Below are positions 28,712-38,651 of a DNA stretch of 64,000 nucleotides, in pieces. The DNA is taken from NCBI RefSeq assembly GCF_014653155.1, contig NZ_BNAF01000002.1, positions 186,001 through 250,000 on the forward strand. Reading direction: 5' to 3'. Position 1 is the first letter of the stretch. Each line of letters opens with the position of its first letter. Both the position numbers and the translations under genes were made by a program. The DNA is from Sphingobacterium griseoflavum (GTDB taxonomy: Bacteria > Bacteroidota > Bacteroidia > Sphingobacteriales > Sphingobacteriaceae). Below the pieces are notes generated by a model, which was given only the letters and a program-made list of their open reading frames with translations, did no database searches and was not told the origin of the DNA.

Positions 28712-31078
28712 ATGATAAGGAACTATTTTAAAATCGCTTGGAGAAGCCTTCGTAAGAACAAAGGCTTTACAGCGATCAATATACTGGGGCTTGCCATTGG
28801 TATGGCAGCAGCTATGCTTATTTTCCTTTGGATTAGCAGTGAGGTAAACTTCGATCGGTTTTACCCGAATACAGATCGCTTATATGCTGTGGGTACGCGA
28901 GAGCCACTAGACAATGAAATATCAGTCTTTTTCTCGACGCCAAAACCATTAGCTCCGGTTATCAAAGAGGAGTTTCCTGAAGTAACGAACAGCACCCGTG
29001 TTTCAAGAATCAACGGCTTCTTGTTCACGGTAGATAGCAAAAAATTGACGACCGGTGATGCGGCCTTCGTCGACTCCACTTTTTTAGAAATGTTTGGACT
29101 GCCTCTTCTGTCTGGAGATCCGAAAACAGCGTTAACCGATCCGTCCAGCATTGTTCTATCAGAAGATCTTGCAAGAAAACTCTATGGAACCACAGATGTC
29201 ATCGGGAAAAATCTTGCTTTAGATCGCAACGAAATTCTTACGGTCAGTGGAGTCATTAAGCCTATTCCGAGCAATAGCCGCTTTGCCACTTGGGAGTATC
29301 TGCTTCCTTGGACCTGTATGGAAAAACTAGGGTACGCCGATGAAAGTTGGGGCAATAGCTCCGTGCTCGCCTTTGTCGAACTGAAACCACAAGCGGATCT
29401 TCCCGCCGTGCAGCGAAAGATGCAAAAAATCCTACAACGGCATTCTGCAGATTTACGATCTGAAACCTTTCTTCAGCCTTTGTCCGAGAAGTATCTGTAC
29501 AGCAAATTCGAAAATGGCAAAGCTGTAGGCGGCCGCGTAGAGATGGTGCGGGTCTTTACCATCATCGCCGGATTTATCCTGTTGATTGCCTGCATAAACT
29601 TTATGAACCTAAGCACCGCACAATCCGAAAAGCGCGCAAAAGAAGTCGGTGTACGCAAGGTCATCGGTGCCCAAAAGCGGACATTGATCGCGCAATTTCT
29701 TACGGAATCTCTTTTATTGACAACCCTCGCTGGGATCTTCGCCATAGTGTTGTCGCTACTTGCTTTACCAGCCTTCAGCCAATTGGTTGGCAGAGAACTA
29801 TTCATCGATTTTACCTCTTGGAAATTTTGGTCGTTATTCGGTGCGTTTATCCTATTTACAGGATTGTTGGCAGGGAGTTATCCCGCTTTCTTCCTGTCCT
29901 CCTTTCGCCCTATAAAAGTGCTGAAAGGAAGGTTTCAACAAGTACAGGGCAAGATAAGTGCCCGAAAGATATTGGTTGTCTTTCAGTTTGTGATAGCCAT
30001 CATCTTGATCATTAGCACCCTAGTTATCCAACAACAAATCCAGCACGGACAAGATCGCGAAAGCGGATACCAAAAGGACAACCTCGTATACATTCCCGAA
30101 AAAGGCGATATCTCTAAAAACATTCAACTAATCAAACAGGCTTTGATGGAGCAGCAGATCGCCGCATCGATAACACGTACCATGTCACCCCTCACCGAGC
30201 GTTGGAGCGGATGGAACGGTTTCTCTTGGGAGGGAAAAGATCCGAAGAGCATAATACAGTTTAACAGACAAACGGCAGATGACAAGCTGGTGCAAACCGC
30301 TGGCTTTACCTTAGTTGAGGGACGTGACTTCGACCTCAACAAATTTCCGACAGATTCTAATGCTGCAATATTAAATGAATCGGCTATACAAGTCATGGGA
30401 TTGAAGGATCCGGTAGGAAACTATATCATGGATGGAGGATCTAAGTTCCACATCATTGGCGTCATCAAGGATTTTATTCAAGAGTCACCATTTGATCCAG
30501 TGCTGCCGCTAGTATTTGAAGGGGCAAATGGATTTGGCATGCAAACCATACACATCAAATTTAACCTCAACTTGACCACCAAAGAGGCATTGGAAAGAAC
30601 GGAACAGGTATTTAAAACATTTAACCCCGACTATCCATTTGAGTACAAATTTATTGACGATGAGTATGCCGACAAATTTGCGGAATCTCAAAAGATAGGA
30701 AAGCTAGCATCCTTATTTTCTGGACTCACCATTTTTATCTCCTGCCTTGGCCTTTTAGGTCTTGCGGCCTTTATGGCGGAAAATCGCACCAAGGAGATTG
30801 GTATCCGTAAGGTTTTGGGGGCTTCTATTTTCTCAATCAGCAAGTTGCTTTCCAATGAATTTTTATCCCTAGTACTGTTTGCTTGCTTAGTGGCATTTCC
30901 CATCGCCTTTTGGGCAATGAGCAACTACCTCAAGTCATTTGCTTATCGAACGGCCATAGGCTGGGACATTTTCATGCTAGCAGGTCTTGGGGCATTGTTT
31001 ATTTCCGCTATCACAGTAAGCTACCAGTCCATTAAAGCTGCCCGTGCAAATCCCGTAGATAGCCTGCGGAATGAGTAG
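28712..31078 (+). CDS. MacB/FtsX-type ABC transporter permease 6
   Basis: 788 residues from ATG 28712. The frame is open 78 nt upstream to a GTG inside spacer S3, but every homologue begins at M-I-x-N-Y-F/I, so 28712 is chosen. TM1 about 22-42; coupling motifs RAKEVGVRKVIGA (about 306) and RTKEIGIRKVLGA (about 691). The end is NPVDSLRNE (Asn for Asp). It is most similar to permease 5 in the N-terminal box. Confidence 0.92.
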   Translation: MIRNYFKIAWRSLRKNKGFTAINILGLAIGMAAAMLIFLWISSEVNFDRFYPNTDRLYAVGTREPLDNEISVFFSTPKPLAPVIKEEFPEVTNSTRVSRINGFLFTVDSKKLTTGDAAFVDSTFLEMFGLPLLSGDPKTALTDPSSIVLSEDLARKLYGTTDVIGKNLALDRNEILTVSGVIKPIPSNSRFATWEYLLPWTCMEKLGYADESWGNSSVLAFVELKPQADLPAVQRKMQKILQRHSADLRSETFLQPLSEKYLYSKFENGKAVGGRVEMVRVFTIIAGFILLIACINFMNLSTAQSEKRAKEVGVRKVIGAQKRTLIAQFLTESLLLTTLAGIFAIVLSLLALPAFSQLVGRELFIDFTSWKFWSLFGAFILFTGLLAGSYPAFFLSSFRPIKVLKGRFQQVQGKISARKILVVFQFVIAIILIISTLVIQQQIQHGQDRESGYQKDNLVYIPEKGDISKNIQLIKQALMEQQIAASITRTMSPLTERWSGWNGFSWEGKDPKSIIQFNRQTADDKLVQTAGFTLVEGRDFDLNKFPTDSNAAILNESAIQVMGLKDPVGNYIMDGGSKFHIIGVIKDFIQESPFDPVLPLVFEGANGFGMQTIHIKFNLNLTTKEALERTEQVFKTFNPDYPFEYKFIDDEYADKFAESQKIGKLASLFSGLTIFISCLGLLGLAAFMAENRTKEIGIRKVLGASIFSISKLLSNEFLSLVLFACLVAFPIAFWAMSNYLKSFAYRTAIGWDIFMLAGLGALFISAITVSYQSIKAARANPVDSLRNE

Positions 31079-31202
31079 GGAAAAGTAAAAATGAAAAACT
31101 AAAAATTAAAAAAACCGACAGGGGGTGACAAGCATGGTGCGAATTAGTCACAAGCAAATGCATCGTCTACGGTCTAAGTACTATCATCTAAATACTAGAA
31201 AA
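31079..31202. repeat. Conserved permease spacer element, copy S4
   Basis: Spacer between permeases 6 and 7; 88 nt from CCGACA at 31115 to the ATG, almost identical to S3 (C to A in ATGCCTCG/ATGCATCG). As in S3, an open frame from GTG 31125 continues into the permease. Confidence 0.85.
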
Positions 31203-33602
31203 ATGATAAAGAACTATATAAAAATCGCTTGGCGTAGCATCTTAAAAAACCGCTTCTTCAGCCTATTGAATGTCGTTGGTTTAGCGATAAGCTTGGCAGC
31301 AGCCATCTTATTATTTTCCTACGCGCAACAAGAATGGAGCTACAACAGACACTTTAACAACGGGTCGAATATCTACAGGGTTTACTTGCAAGCAAACGCA
31401 AAGTACAACTTTGAAAAGTGGACCAACCTCCCCAACGCTGTCGGGCCATTTATGTTGTCCGACATCCCCGAGGTAAAATCTTTTGCGCGCTTGGTGAAGC
31501 TTGACTTTACCGGCTTTGCTTCATTTCAGGCAAACGACGACACCTTTATCGAAAAAAATATCGTGCTTACGGACGCGGCTTTCTTTGATCTGTTCGACGT
31601 AGAGTTTTTGGAAGGCACTCGCAGCAGCAGCTTCTCCAGGCCGGGGAGCGTCGTTATTTCCGAGACCCAAAAGCGAAAGATCTTTGGCGATAGTCCAGCC
31701 CTCAACCAAACGATGGTCATCAACCAACGCGATACCGTCTATATCTCCGGCGTCTACGCCGATTTACCGACAAACAGCTCCTTCGATGCCACCATCATGT
31801 TGAATATCATGGACTCGTGGATGGGCAAAAATGTGCATTGGTCAAATGCCAGTTATCAAACCTATTGCTTGCTGGATGAAAAGGTTGCACCGGCCGATGT
31901 CGAAGCGAAAGCCACCGCTTTGATCGACAAATATATCCCGACAGACAAGCAATACTACAACAAGTTCTTTTTACAACCTCTTGCACAGGTACACCTTTAC
32001 TCGGCAGACCTAGAAGAGACCGTACTCAGCAGGCAAGGAAACATCGCCAGTGTGAGAATGGTTGTTCTGCTTGCCGCGCTGATCATCGTTATCGCCTGCA
32101 TAAACTACATGAATCTGGCTACTGCACGTTCGCAGCGCCATGCTAAAGAAGTAGGCATAAACAAAGTGCTGGGAGCACGACCAAAACAGATCAAGGCACG
32201 CTTTTACTTAGAGACCGCATTCATCACCTTTTTTTCCATCTGCGCCGGCCTCGTTTTAGCATTAGTCGTCGCGCCTATATTCAATACACTGGTAGATGCC
32301 AATATGTCTGCTGCGCAGCTTTTAAGTAAAGAAAGTGTAGGGCTGTGCCTCGCTCTTTGGCTCATCACTACGCTGTTGGGAGGCACCTACCCGGCAACCT
32401 TGATGGCAAACATCCCCTCATTATCGTTGATGAAGAAGATTACATCGTCTAAAGGAGGCATGCCCATTTTCCGCCAAGGACTGGTACTCTTCCAGTTTAC
32501 TTGCTCGATCATCTTAATCATAGGGGTGATCATCATCTCCCTGCAGATGAAACATGTAGCCAGTAAAGATTTAGGCTACCAACCTACAAATATCATGATT
32601 GTACCCATACGCTCGATACCGTCCATGGACAAATACAACAGCATCAAACAGGCTGTGGAAGGGCTAGCGGGCACCGTCAGTAGCGCCACGCTACAATCAT
32701 TCCCCGGTTACGGAGAAAGCGGAAAAAATATACATCGGCCTGGGGCACTCCAAGAGGGACTTCCCACAGCTACCAGCAGCAGCAACGGACCCGTAGTAGC
32801 AACTTTGGGCTTGCACCTGATTGCCGGAACCGATTTACCTTCGCAACTGTCCCCCAACGACACAACCTGTTACGTCCTGATCAACGAAGTTGTTTCAGCC
32901 TACTTAGGATATACTGATCCAAACGATGCCGTCGGGAAAAATATCGACACGGAAATGAGCAATCGCTCCATCATCAGCGGCGTGGTGCGCAACTTCAATT
33001 TCAACAGCCTAAAAGGCGACATCGGTGGTTACGTTTACTCCCGCATGAATCACCCCAGCGAAAGCTACCGTTACTTGTTGCTCCGCTACCAAACCAATAA
33101 AAAAGAGGACTACGTGCTCCAAGTAAGACAGATCTTTGAGACGCAGCTGCCGCAGGCTGCTTTTGACTATCAGTTTATGGACGACCATATCAAAAACTAT
33201 TACTCCTCAGAGAGCAGGACCAACAACATCATCACGACGGCCTCCCTCCTGACCATTTTGGTAGCCTGCATCGGCTTATTTGGACTGGCAGCATTTACGG
33301 CCGAACAACGTCGAAAAGAAATCGGTGTTCGGAAGGTACTTGGCGCGAGTATTTATAAGATTGTACAGTTACTATCCGCGCACTTTTTGCTCTTGATCCT
33401 CCTATCATTGGTCATTGCGAGCCCTATTGCCTGGTGGATATTCTCCGATTGGTTGCAGAATTTTAACGATAAGATCGCTATTCCGTGGTGGTCATTTCTA
33501 ATTGCGGGTTCATTCGCTACGGGAATCGCCCTCATCACGATCGGCTTTCAAGCGTTGAAAGCGGCCAAGGCCAATCCCGTAGATAGCTTAAGGGATGAGT
33601 AG
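31203..33602 (+). CDS. MacB/FtsX-type ABC transporter permease 7
   Basis: 799 residues from ATG 31203 (the upstream in-frame extension lies within spacer S4). The N-terminal box KNYIKIAWRSILKNRFFSL is conserved, but the protein is a diverged member. The first coupling motif reads HAKEVGINKVLGA (about 310), with Asn replacing the usually invariant Arg; the second is normal (RRKEIGVRKVLGA, about 702). The end is NPVDSLRDE. The near-identical spacers at S2-S4 contrast with this divergence. Confidence 0.92.
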   Translation: MIKNYIKIAWRSILKNRFFSLLNVVGLAISLAAAILLFSYAQQEWSYNRHFNNGSNIYRVYLQANAKYNFEKWTNLPNAVGPFMLSDIPEVKSFARLVKLDFTGFASFQANDDTFIEKNIVLTDAAFFDLFDVEFLEGTRSSSFSRPGSVVISETQKRKIFGDSPALNQTMVINQRDTVYISGVYADLPTNSSFDATIMLNIMDSWMGKNVHWSNASYQTYCLLDEKVAPADVEAKATALIDKYIPTDKQYYNKFFLQPLAQVHLYSADLEETVLSRQGNIASVRMVVLLAALIIVIACINYMNLATARSQRHAKEVGINKVLGARPKQIKARFYLETAFITFFSICAGLVLALVVAPIFNTLVDANMSAAQLLSKESVGLCLALWLITTLLGGTYPATLMANIPSLSLMKKITSSKGGMPIFRQGLVLFQFTCSIILIIGVIIISLQMKHVASKDLGYQPTNIMIVPIRSIPSMDKYNSIKQAVEGLAGTVSSATLQSFPGYGESGKNIHRPGALQEGLPTATSSSNGPVVATLGLHLIAGTDLPSQLSPNDTTCYVLINEVVSAYLGYTDPNDAVGKNIDTEMSNRSIISGVVRNFNFNSLKGDIGGYVYSRMNHPSESYRYLLLRYQTNKKEDYVLQVRQIFETQLPQAAFDYQFMDDHIKNYYSSESRTNNIITTASLLTILVACIGLFGLAAFTAEQRRKEIGVRKVLGASIYKIVQLLSAHFLLLILLSLVIASPIAWWIFSDWLQNFNDKIAIPWWSFLIAGSFATGIALITIGFQALKAAKANPVDSLRDE

Positions 33603-33711
33603 TAAAAATTAAAAAGGGAAAAACTGACAGGGTTAATAAGCATGGGACTAGGGCTTTAAAAGCAAATGTATCATCTACGGTCTACATACTATTATCTAAA
33701 TACAACGTACT
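33603..33711. repeat. Conserved permease spacer element, copy S5
   Basis: Spacer between permeases 7 and 8. The last 88 nt begin CTGACA (33624) and end in GTCTACA-TACTATT-ATCTAAA-TAC before the ATG. It belongs to the S1 subtype (TTTAAAAGCAAATG core) rather than the S2-S4 subtype. Confidence 0.8.
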
Positions 33712-36117
33712 ATGATAAGGAACTATTTTAAAATCGCTTGGCGAAACCTCTTGAAAAACAAGGGATATTCGTCGATCAACATCCTCGGCTTAGCTATTGG
33801 GCTGGCATGTTGCCTATTGGTTGTTCTGTATATCCAAGACGAGCTTTCCTTTGACCATTACCATACCAAGAAGGACCGCATCTATCGTGTAGTGCACGAT
33901 TGGAAAGAAAAAAATGGGATGGAAACACAGCAGATATGGGGAAATGCACCCGTTGGTGCAGCCCTGAAAGCCGATTTCCCAGAGGTGCAAACGATCGTAC
34001 AGTTTTCCGGTCAGATATCCATCCTACTGAAGCAGGGCGAAAAGGCATTTCAGGAAGAGCGTGTCTTCTGCATGGACTCCACCGCATTTGATATGTTCAG
34101 CTGGACATGTATTGCAGGCAATCCCCACACCGCATTGGCGGCACCTTACTCGATCGTATTGACCGAGACTATGGCCAAGAAATACTTTGCCGACAGCAAC
34201 CCTATTGGTCAAACCTTGGAAGGAGGCGTCACCGGCGGCCGCGCTGCGCCAGGCATATATACTGTCACCGCCGTGATAGAAGACCTCCCTTCCAACTCCC
34301 ATTTTACCTTCGATGCCCTGCTCTCCATGAGTTCCTTTCGGCAATCGTGGGCTGAAGTATTCGATCAATGGGAATACGTAGATTTCTATACCTACCTGCT
34401 CCTGCCCGAGGGCTACGACATCCATAAACTGGAGAAACAGGTACCCGATTTTATTGCGCGTCATCAGGCTTCTCAAGAAGGTAAATACAACATTCACTTC
34501 GAACCCATGCTTGGCGCCTATCTAAATTCCAAAGCAGACCGCCAACCTGGCCCTGTGGGAAACATGCAAAACATCTATATTTTCGCAATCATCGGCGCTT
34601 TCATCCTCTGCATCGCCTGCGTTAATTTCATGAACCTCGCTACCTCCCGTTCGTTGGAACGAGCCAAGGAAGTCGGTGTGCGTAAAGTTGTGGGCGCTAG
34701 CCGAAAAAATCTGATCGTGCAGTTTATGAGTGAGTCGCTCCTGCTCGTGGTCTTCGCAGCACTATTGGCCTTCGCACTCGTCATCTGCTCATTGCCTTTT
34801 ATGGAGATGTTTGCAGGCAAACGCTTTGCGCTATCCAGTTTATTCCAAATGCAAACCTTCAGCCTCTTTATATGTATCGTCTTGATCACTTCTTTGGTTG
34901 CAGCCAGCTATCCCGCATTTGTATTAGCCAACTTCAAGCCGGTAAAAGTATTTAAAGGTTCATCCGGCTTAGCGGCGGGCGGTACTTGGTTGAGAAAAGG
35001 GTTGGTCGTTTTCCAATTCGGTTTGTCCATCGCATTGATTGCAGGTACCTTGATTGTGTTTTCACAACTGCGCCACCTGCAACAAACGGATCTGGGGTTC
35101 CAGAGAACGCAAATGCTGGTCATTGACTTCAACTACGACGATCAGGTGCTGCAAAACCTAGATGCCATCAAACAAACCTTTGTCCAGCAAAAGGACGTCC
35201 TCTCCGTTTCCGCCTCTCGAAGCATTCCGGGCTCTTATTTCCCCAATGCTGGCACACAGATCGAGCTGCCCGACGGTGAAATGAAATCCTTAAACCAAGC
35301 TATATTCGAGGTGGATGTCGACTTTATTCCCAACTTCGATATACAGATGGCTGCCGGCCGACCCTATGCTAGGGAATTTCCCGCCGACACCATAAACTCA
35401 CTGGTCATCAATGAGGCCGCGGCCAAACTGTGGGGCTACCCCGATCCAGAAAAGATCATTGGAAAGCGCTTCGCGCAATGGGGACGTGAAGGGCAGGTCA
35501 TTGGCGTTGTGAAAGACTTCAACTACCTTTCGCTCCATCAAAAAATAGAACCGTTGACCCTACGCCTCGAACCGCTGAGTAGCAAGTTCATCACCTTGAA
35601 GATACAGCAGGCCGGCAATCCGGAAACAATCGCTAAACTGGCCGACATATGGTCCTCCGTAGCGCCGCATCGCCCTTTTCTATACAGATTTCTTGATGAT
35701 AGCTTCAACCGTCAGTATGACGCAGACTATCGCTTCAGACGACTGTTCTCCGCCTTCTCGGGTTTGGCTCTTTTCATCGCCTGTCTAGGCTTGTTGGGCT
35801 TGGCAACCTACACCGCGCAGCAACGCACCAAAGAAATAGGTGTGCGTAAAGTGCTGGGCGCATCCACCTTTAGTATCGTCAAACTGCTCTCTATAGACTT
35901 TCTGCGCTTGGTCATCATCGCTCTATTTATTGCCGTTCCCTTGGCCTGGTGGGCCATGAACCAATGGCTCAGTGATTTTGCCTATCATATTACCATTCCA
36001 TGGTGGATTTTTGCCATCGCTGGCGCCAGCTCCTTATTTATTGCCCTCTTTACCATCAGCGGTCAAGCGATACGCGCTTCCATGGCTAACCCGGTAGATA
36101 GCTTAAGGGATGAGTAG
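33712..36117 (+). CDS. MacB/FtsX-type ABC transporter permease 8
   Basis: 801 residues. The N-terminal DNA (ATGATAAGGAACTATTTT) matches permease 6 exactly over about 30 nt. TM1 about 22-42; coupling motifs RAKEVGVRKVVGA (about 315) and RTKEIGVRKVLGA (about 704). The end is NPVDSLRDE. Last of the five genes preceded by an S-type spacer. Confidence 0.92.
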   Translation: MIRNYFKIAWRNLLKNKGYSSINILGLAIGLACCLLVVLYIQDELSFDHYHTKKDRIYRVVHDWKEKNGMETQQIWGNAPVGAALKADFPEVQTIVQFSGQISILLKQGEKAFQEERVFCMDSTAFDMFSWTCIAGNPHTALAAPYSIVLTETMAKKYFADSNPIGQTLEGGVTGGRAAPGIYTVTAVIEDLPSNSHFTFDALLSMSSFRQSWAEVFDQWEYVDFYTYLLLPEGYDIHKLEKQVPDFIARHQASQEGKYNIHFEPMLGAYLNSKADRQPGPVGNMQNIYIFAIIGAFILCIACVNFMNLATSRSLERAKEVGVRKVVGASRKNLIVQFMSESLLLVVFAALLAFALVICSLPFMEMFAGKRFALSSLFQMQTFSLFICIVLITSLVAASYPAFVLANFKPVKVFKGSSGLAAGGTWLRKGLVVFQFGLSIALIAGTLIVFSQLRHLQQTDLGFQRTQMLVIDFNYDDQVLQNLDAIKQTFVQQKDVLSVSASRSIPGSYFPNAGTQIELPDGEMKSLNQAIFEVDVDFIPNFDIQMAAGRPYAREFPADTINSLVINEAAAKLWGYPDPEKIIGKRFAQWGREGQVIGVVKDFNYLSLHQKIEPLTLRLEPLSSKFITLKIQQAGNPETIAKLADIWSSVAPHRPFLYRFLDDSFNRQYDADYRFRRLFSAFSGLALFIACLGLLGLATYTAQQRTKEIGVRKVLGASTFSIVKLLSIDFLRLVIIALFIAVPLAWWAMNQWLSDFAYHITIPWWIFAIAGASSLFIALFTISGQAIRASMANPVDSLRDE

Positions 36118-36148
36118 TGCGTACAGGTAGTGAGTGCTTCCGTAGCAA

Positions 36149-36191
36149 AGCATATTTTTGACTTTTTAATTTTGACTTTTTAATTTTTAAC
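36149..36191. repeat. TTTTTGACTTTTTAATTT tandem repeat before permease 9
   Basis: Two copies of a 14-mer (TTTTTAATTTTGAC phase) stand directly before the ATG of permease 9. Related single copies precede permease 3 (about 21089-21110) and permease 11 (about 41088-41102). The reverse complement occurs at the beginning of spacer S1 (AAAAGTCAAAATTAAAAAG), after the stop codon of permease 3. Confidence 0.7.
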
Positions 36192-38600
36192 ATGATCACG
36201 AACCACATAAAAATCGCTTGGCGGTCTTTAAGTAAGGCCAAAGCACTAAACGCCATACACATCTTCGGCTTAGCTGTAGCTATCGCTTCCTCAACCTTGC
36301 TCTATTTGACAGCGATGTTCGAGTTGTCTTTCGATAATTTCCACGAGCACCGCGAGCGAGTAGGCTTGCTATACACCGAAATGCAGCCAGAGGAAGGAAC
36401 AAAGCGCAGCTCCACGGTAGCTACACCCTTGGCTCCCGTTTTAAAAACCGGCTTTCCAGAGATGGCCTATGTTAGCCGATACATGAACAGCGGTATTATC
36501 TTGCGAAACGGAGACAAGCAACTGGAAGCAAGCAACAAATACGTTGACCCCGACTTCCTTTCCATCTTTAGCTTTCCCTTTGTGGCTGGAAACACATCGG
36601 CCCTAAACGAGTTGGACAACCTGGTGATCGACGAAACCACGGCCAACAACCTCTTCGGCAGCCCTTCCGTCATCGGCAAACAGGTGGAGGTATACCAGAA
36701 CGGAAAATGGGGATCAAAGACCATTAGTGCCGTACTCGCTAAAATACCCAACAACTCGAGCTTGACTTTCAATACACTGTTGCGTTTTGAACATAAACCA
36801 AATTACCAAGCCAATCTCAACGATTGGGGGCACGAAGATCACAGCGTATTTGTAAAACTGAAATCGGGTTCAATAAACGACGAGGCATTTACCAAAAAAG
36901 CTAAACCTTTTGTGGATCTGTATTATAAAGATGAAATTAATATGCGCAAGCGCGATGGTTGGGGGGTAGACAAAAATGGGGCTTACGTTGCCCTCCACCT
37001 GCTACCTTTAACAAAATATCACCGTAATGATCTAGGCGTCGGTCATGGCTCCGCACCGCTATATCCATGGATCTTACTTATTATTGCTGGCTTGATTCTT
37101 TTTATCGCTTGCTCCAATTTTGTCAATCTTTCGTTAGCCAATTCGTTCGCCCGAAATCGAGAAATAGGCACCCGAAAAACGTTAGGCGGAACAACCTTCC
37201 AACTGATGGCGCAATTGTGGACAGAATCATTGCTGTTATGTATATTGGCGACCTGTATTGGAATAGGACTAGCTTGGGTGTTGTTGGCGCAGTACAATGC
37301 GATCATGAATTACAGCTTGTCCATTGCGCAATTGCTCTCGCCGCTCAATCTCCTCTTCTTTTTGCTGACGTTCTTGCTCCTAACACTAGTGTCTGGGGGA
37401 TATCCCGCTTGGCGCATCGCAAAAGCAAATATTATACAGACCCTAAAAGGAAAGGTCTCCGTCAAAAGCAGCCGCTTACGCAATAGCTTAACGGTGCTGC
37501 AGTTTTCGATTGCCATCGTCTTGATCTTGGCAACCATCGTCATCAGTTTTCAGTTACGCTATATGGCTGAGCGGCCGCTGGGTTTTGATAAAACGGAAGT
37601 CATCAGCATCCCTATTGGTGAAGGGATAGATCCCGAAAATGCCCTGCAGCAAATGCGTGTAGCTCTTGCAGCACACCCTTGGGTACAGGCTGTCAGTGCA
37701 TCGGACATGAACCTTGGGCGCGGACGCGATGGTAGCATGTCCACCAGCCGTTTCGGTTTTGATTTTGAAGGGAAACAGATCTATACGAATTTTATGCGGG
37801 TAGATTTTGATTACTTGAAAACCTTAGGCATTAAACTGCTGGACGGGCGGGACTTTGACCGCCGCTACCTGAATGACACCGCCAGTGTCGTGATCAACAG
37901 ACAGATGGCGATGCAACTCGGCGGGGCAGACAAGGTTCTTGGGAAAACGTTGGAGATAGATGGCAACCCCCAAGTGATTGGTGTCATTGATGATTTTAAC
38001 TTTCAGGATTTACGCCGAAAGGTCGAGCCGCTAACCTTATCGATCAATCCAAATATCTTCTCCGTCTCTTACATCTTCGTACGCGTCAAAACAGACAACT
38101 TGGGCGACAGCATGAGCAAGCTGGAAGACATCTGGAAAAAGATAAACCCAAAAGCGAATATCGCTGCATCCTACCTAGACGAAAACACACAGAACATGTA
38201 CCGCGATGAGCAACGTTTCGTGCAGATTGTCATCAGCGGCGCCATTGTGGCCATTTCCATCTCCTGTCTTGGTTTGTTTGCACTCGCACTCTTGATGATC
38301 AATAAAAGAGTGAAAGAAATCGGCATCAGAAAGGTGCTGGGCTCCTCCGTGATGCAGATTATGCTGTTATTATCCAAAGAATTTATGGGACTCATGCTGA
38401 TTGCGTTTTTTATCGCATCGCCATTGGCTTGGTGGATGATGCGCTCGTGGTTGCAAGGCTATGCCTACCGAATAGATATACAATGGTGGATGTTTGCCGC
38501 TGCCGGCATACTGATTACCGGAATAGCACTTGCAACAATTACCTGGCAAACGCTACGTGCAGCAACCAGCAATCCGGTGGATAGCTTGCGAGATGAGTAG
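36192..38600 (+). CDS. MacB/FtsX-type ABC transporter permease 9
   Basis: 802 residues with eight predicted TMs. The N-terminal box NHIKIAWRSLSKAKALNAI is conserved. The first coupling motif is diverged, RNREIGTRKTLGG (about 319; Lys to Arg, Thr inserted in the core), while the second is standard (RVKEIGIRKVLGS, about 705). The end is NPVDSLRDE. The spacer type changes here from the 88-nt element to the T-rich repeat. Confidence 0.91.
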   Translation: MITNHIKIAWRSLSKAKALNAIHIFGLAVAIASSTLLYLTAMFELSFDNFHEHRERVGLLYTEMQPEEGTKRSSTVATPLAPVLKTGFPEMAYVSRYMNSGIILRNGDKQLEASNKYVDPDFLSIFSFPFVAGNTSALNELDNLVIDETTANNLFGSPSVIGKQVEVYQNGKWGSKTISAVLAKIPNNSSLTFNTLLRFEHKPNYQANLNDWGHEDHSVFVKLKSGSINDEAFTKKAKPFVDLYYKDEINMRKRDGWGVDKNGAYVALHLLPLTKYHRNDLGVGHGSAPLYPWILLIIAGLILFIACSNFVNLSLANSFARNREIGTRKTLGGTTFQLMAQLWTESLLLCILATCIGIGLAWVLLAQYNAIMNYSLSIAQLLSPLNLLFFLLTFLLLTLVSGGYPAWRIAKANIIQTLKGKVSVKSSRLRNSLTVLQFSIAIVLILATIVISFQLRYMAERPLGFDKTEVISIPIGEGIDPENALQQMRVALAAHPWVQAVSASDMNLGRGRDGSMSTSRFGFDFEGKQIYTNFMRVDFDYLKTLGIKLLDGRDFDRRYLNDTASVVINRQMAMQLGGADKVLGKTLEIDGNPQVIGVIDDFNFQDLRRKVEPLTLSINPNIFSVSYIFVRVKTDNLGDSMSKLEDIWKKINPKANIAASYLDENTQNMYRDEQRFVQIVISGAIVAISISCLGLFALALLMINKRVKEIGIRKVLGSSVMQIMLLLSKEFMGLMLIAFFIASPLAWWMMRSWLQGYAYRIDIQWWMFAAAGILITGIALATITWQTLRAATSNPVDSLRDE

Positions 38601-38651
38601 TGAGTAGCTGCACGTTCACGATTATGTTTTGATTTTTTTTTAACTTCCCAT

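Noticed and set aside
23556..33711. The regularly repeated spacers as a CRISPR array or integron cassette attachment sites
   Set aside because: Repeats are about 2.5 kb apart with full genes between them; there are no cas genes, no integrase and no attC-like folded site.
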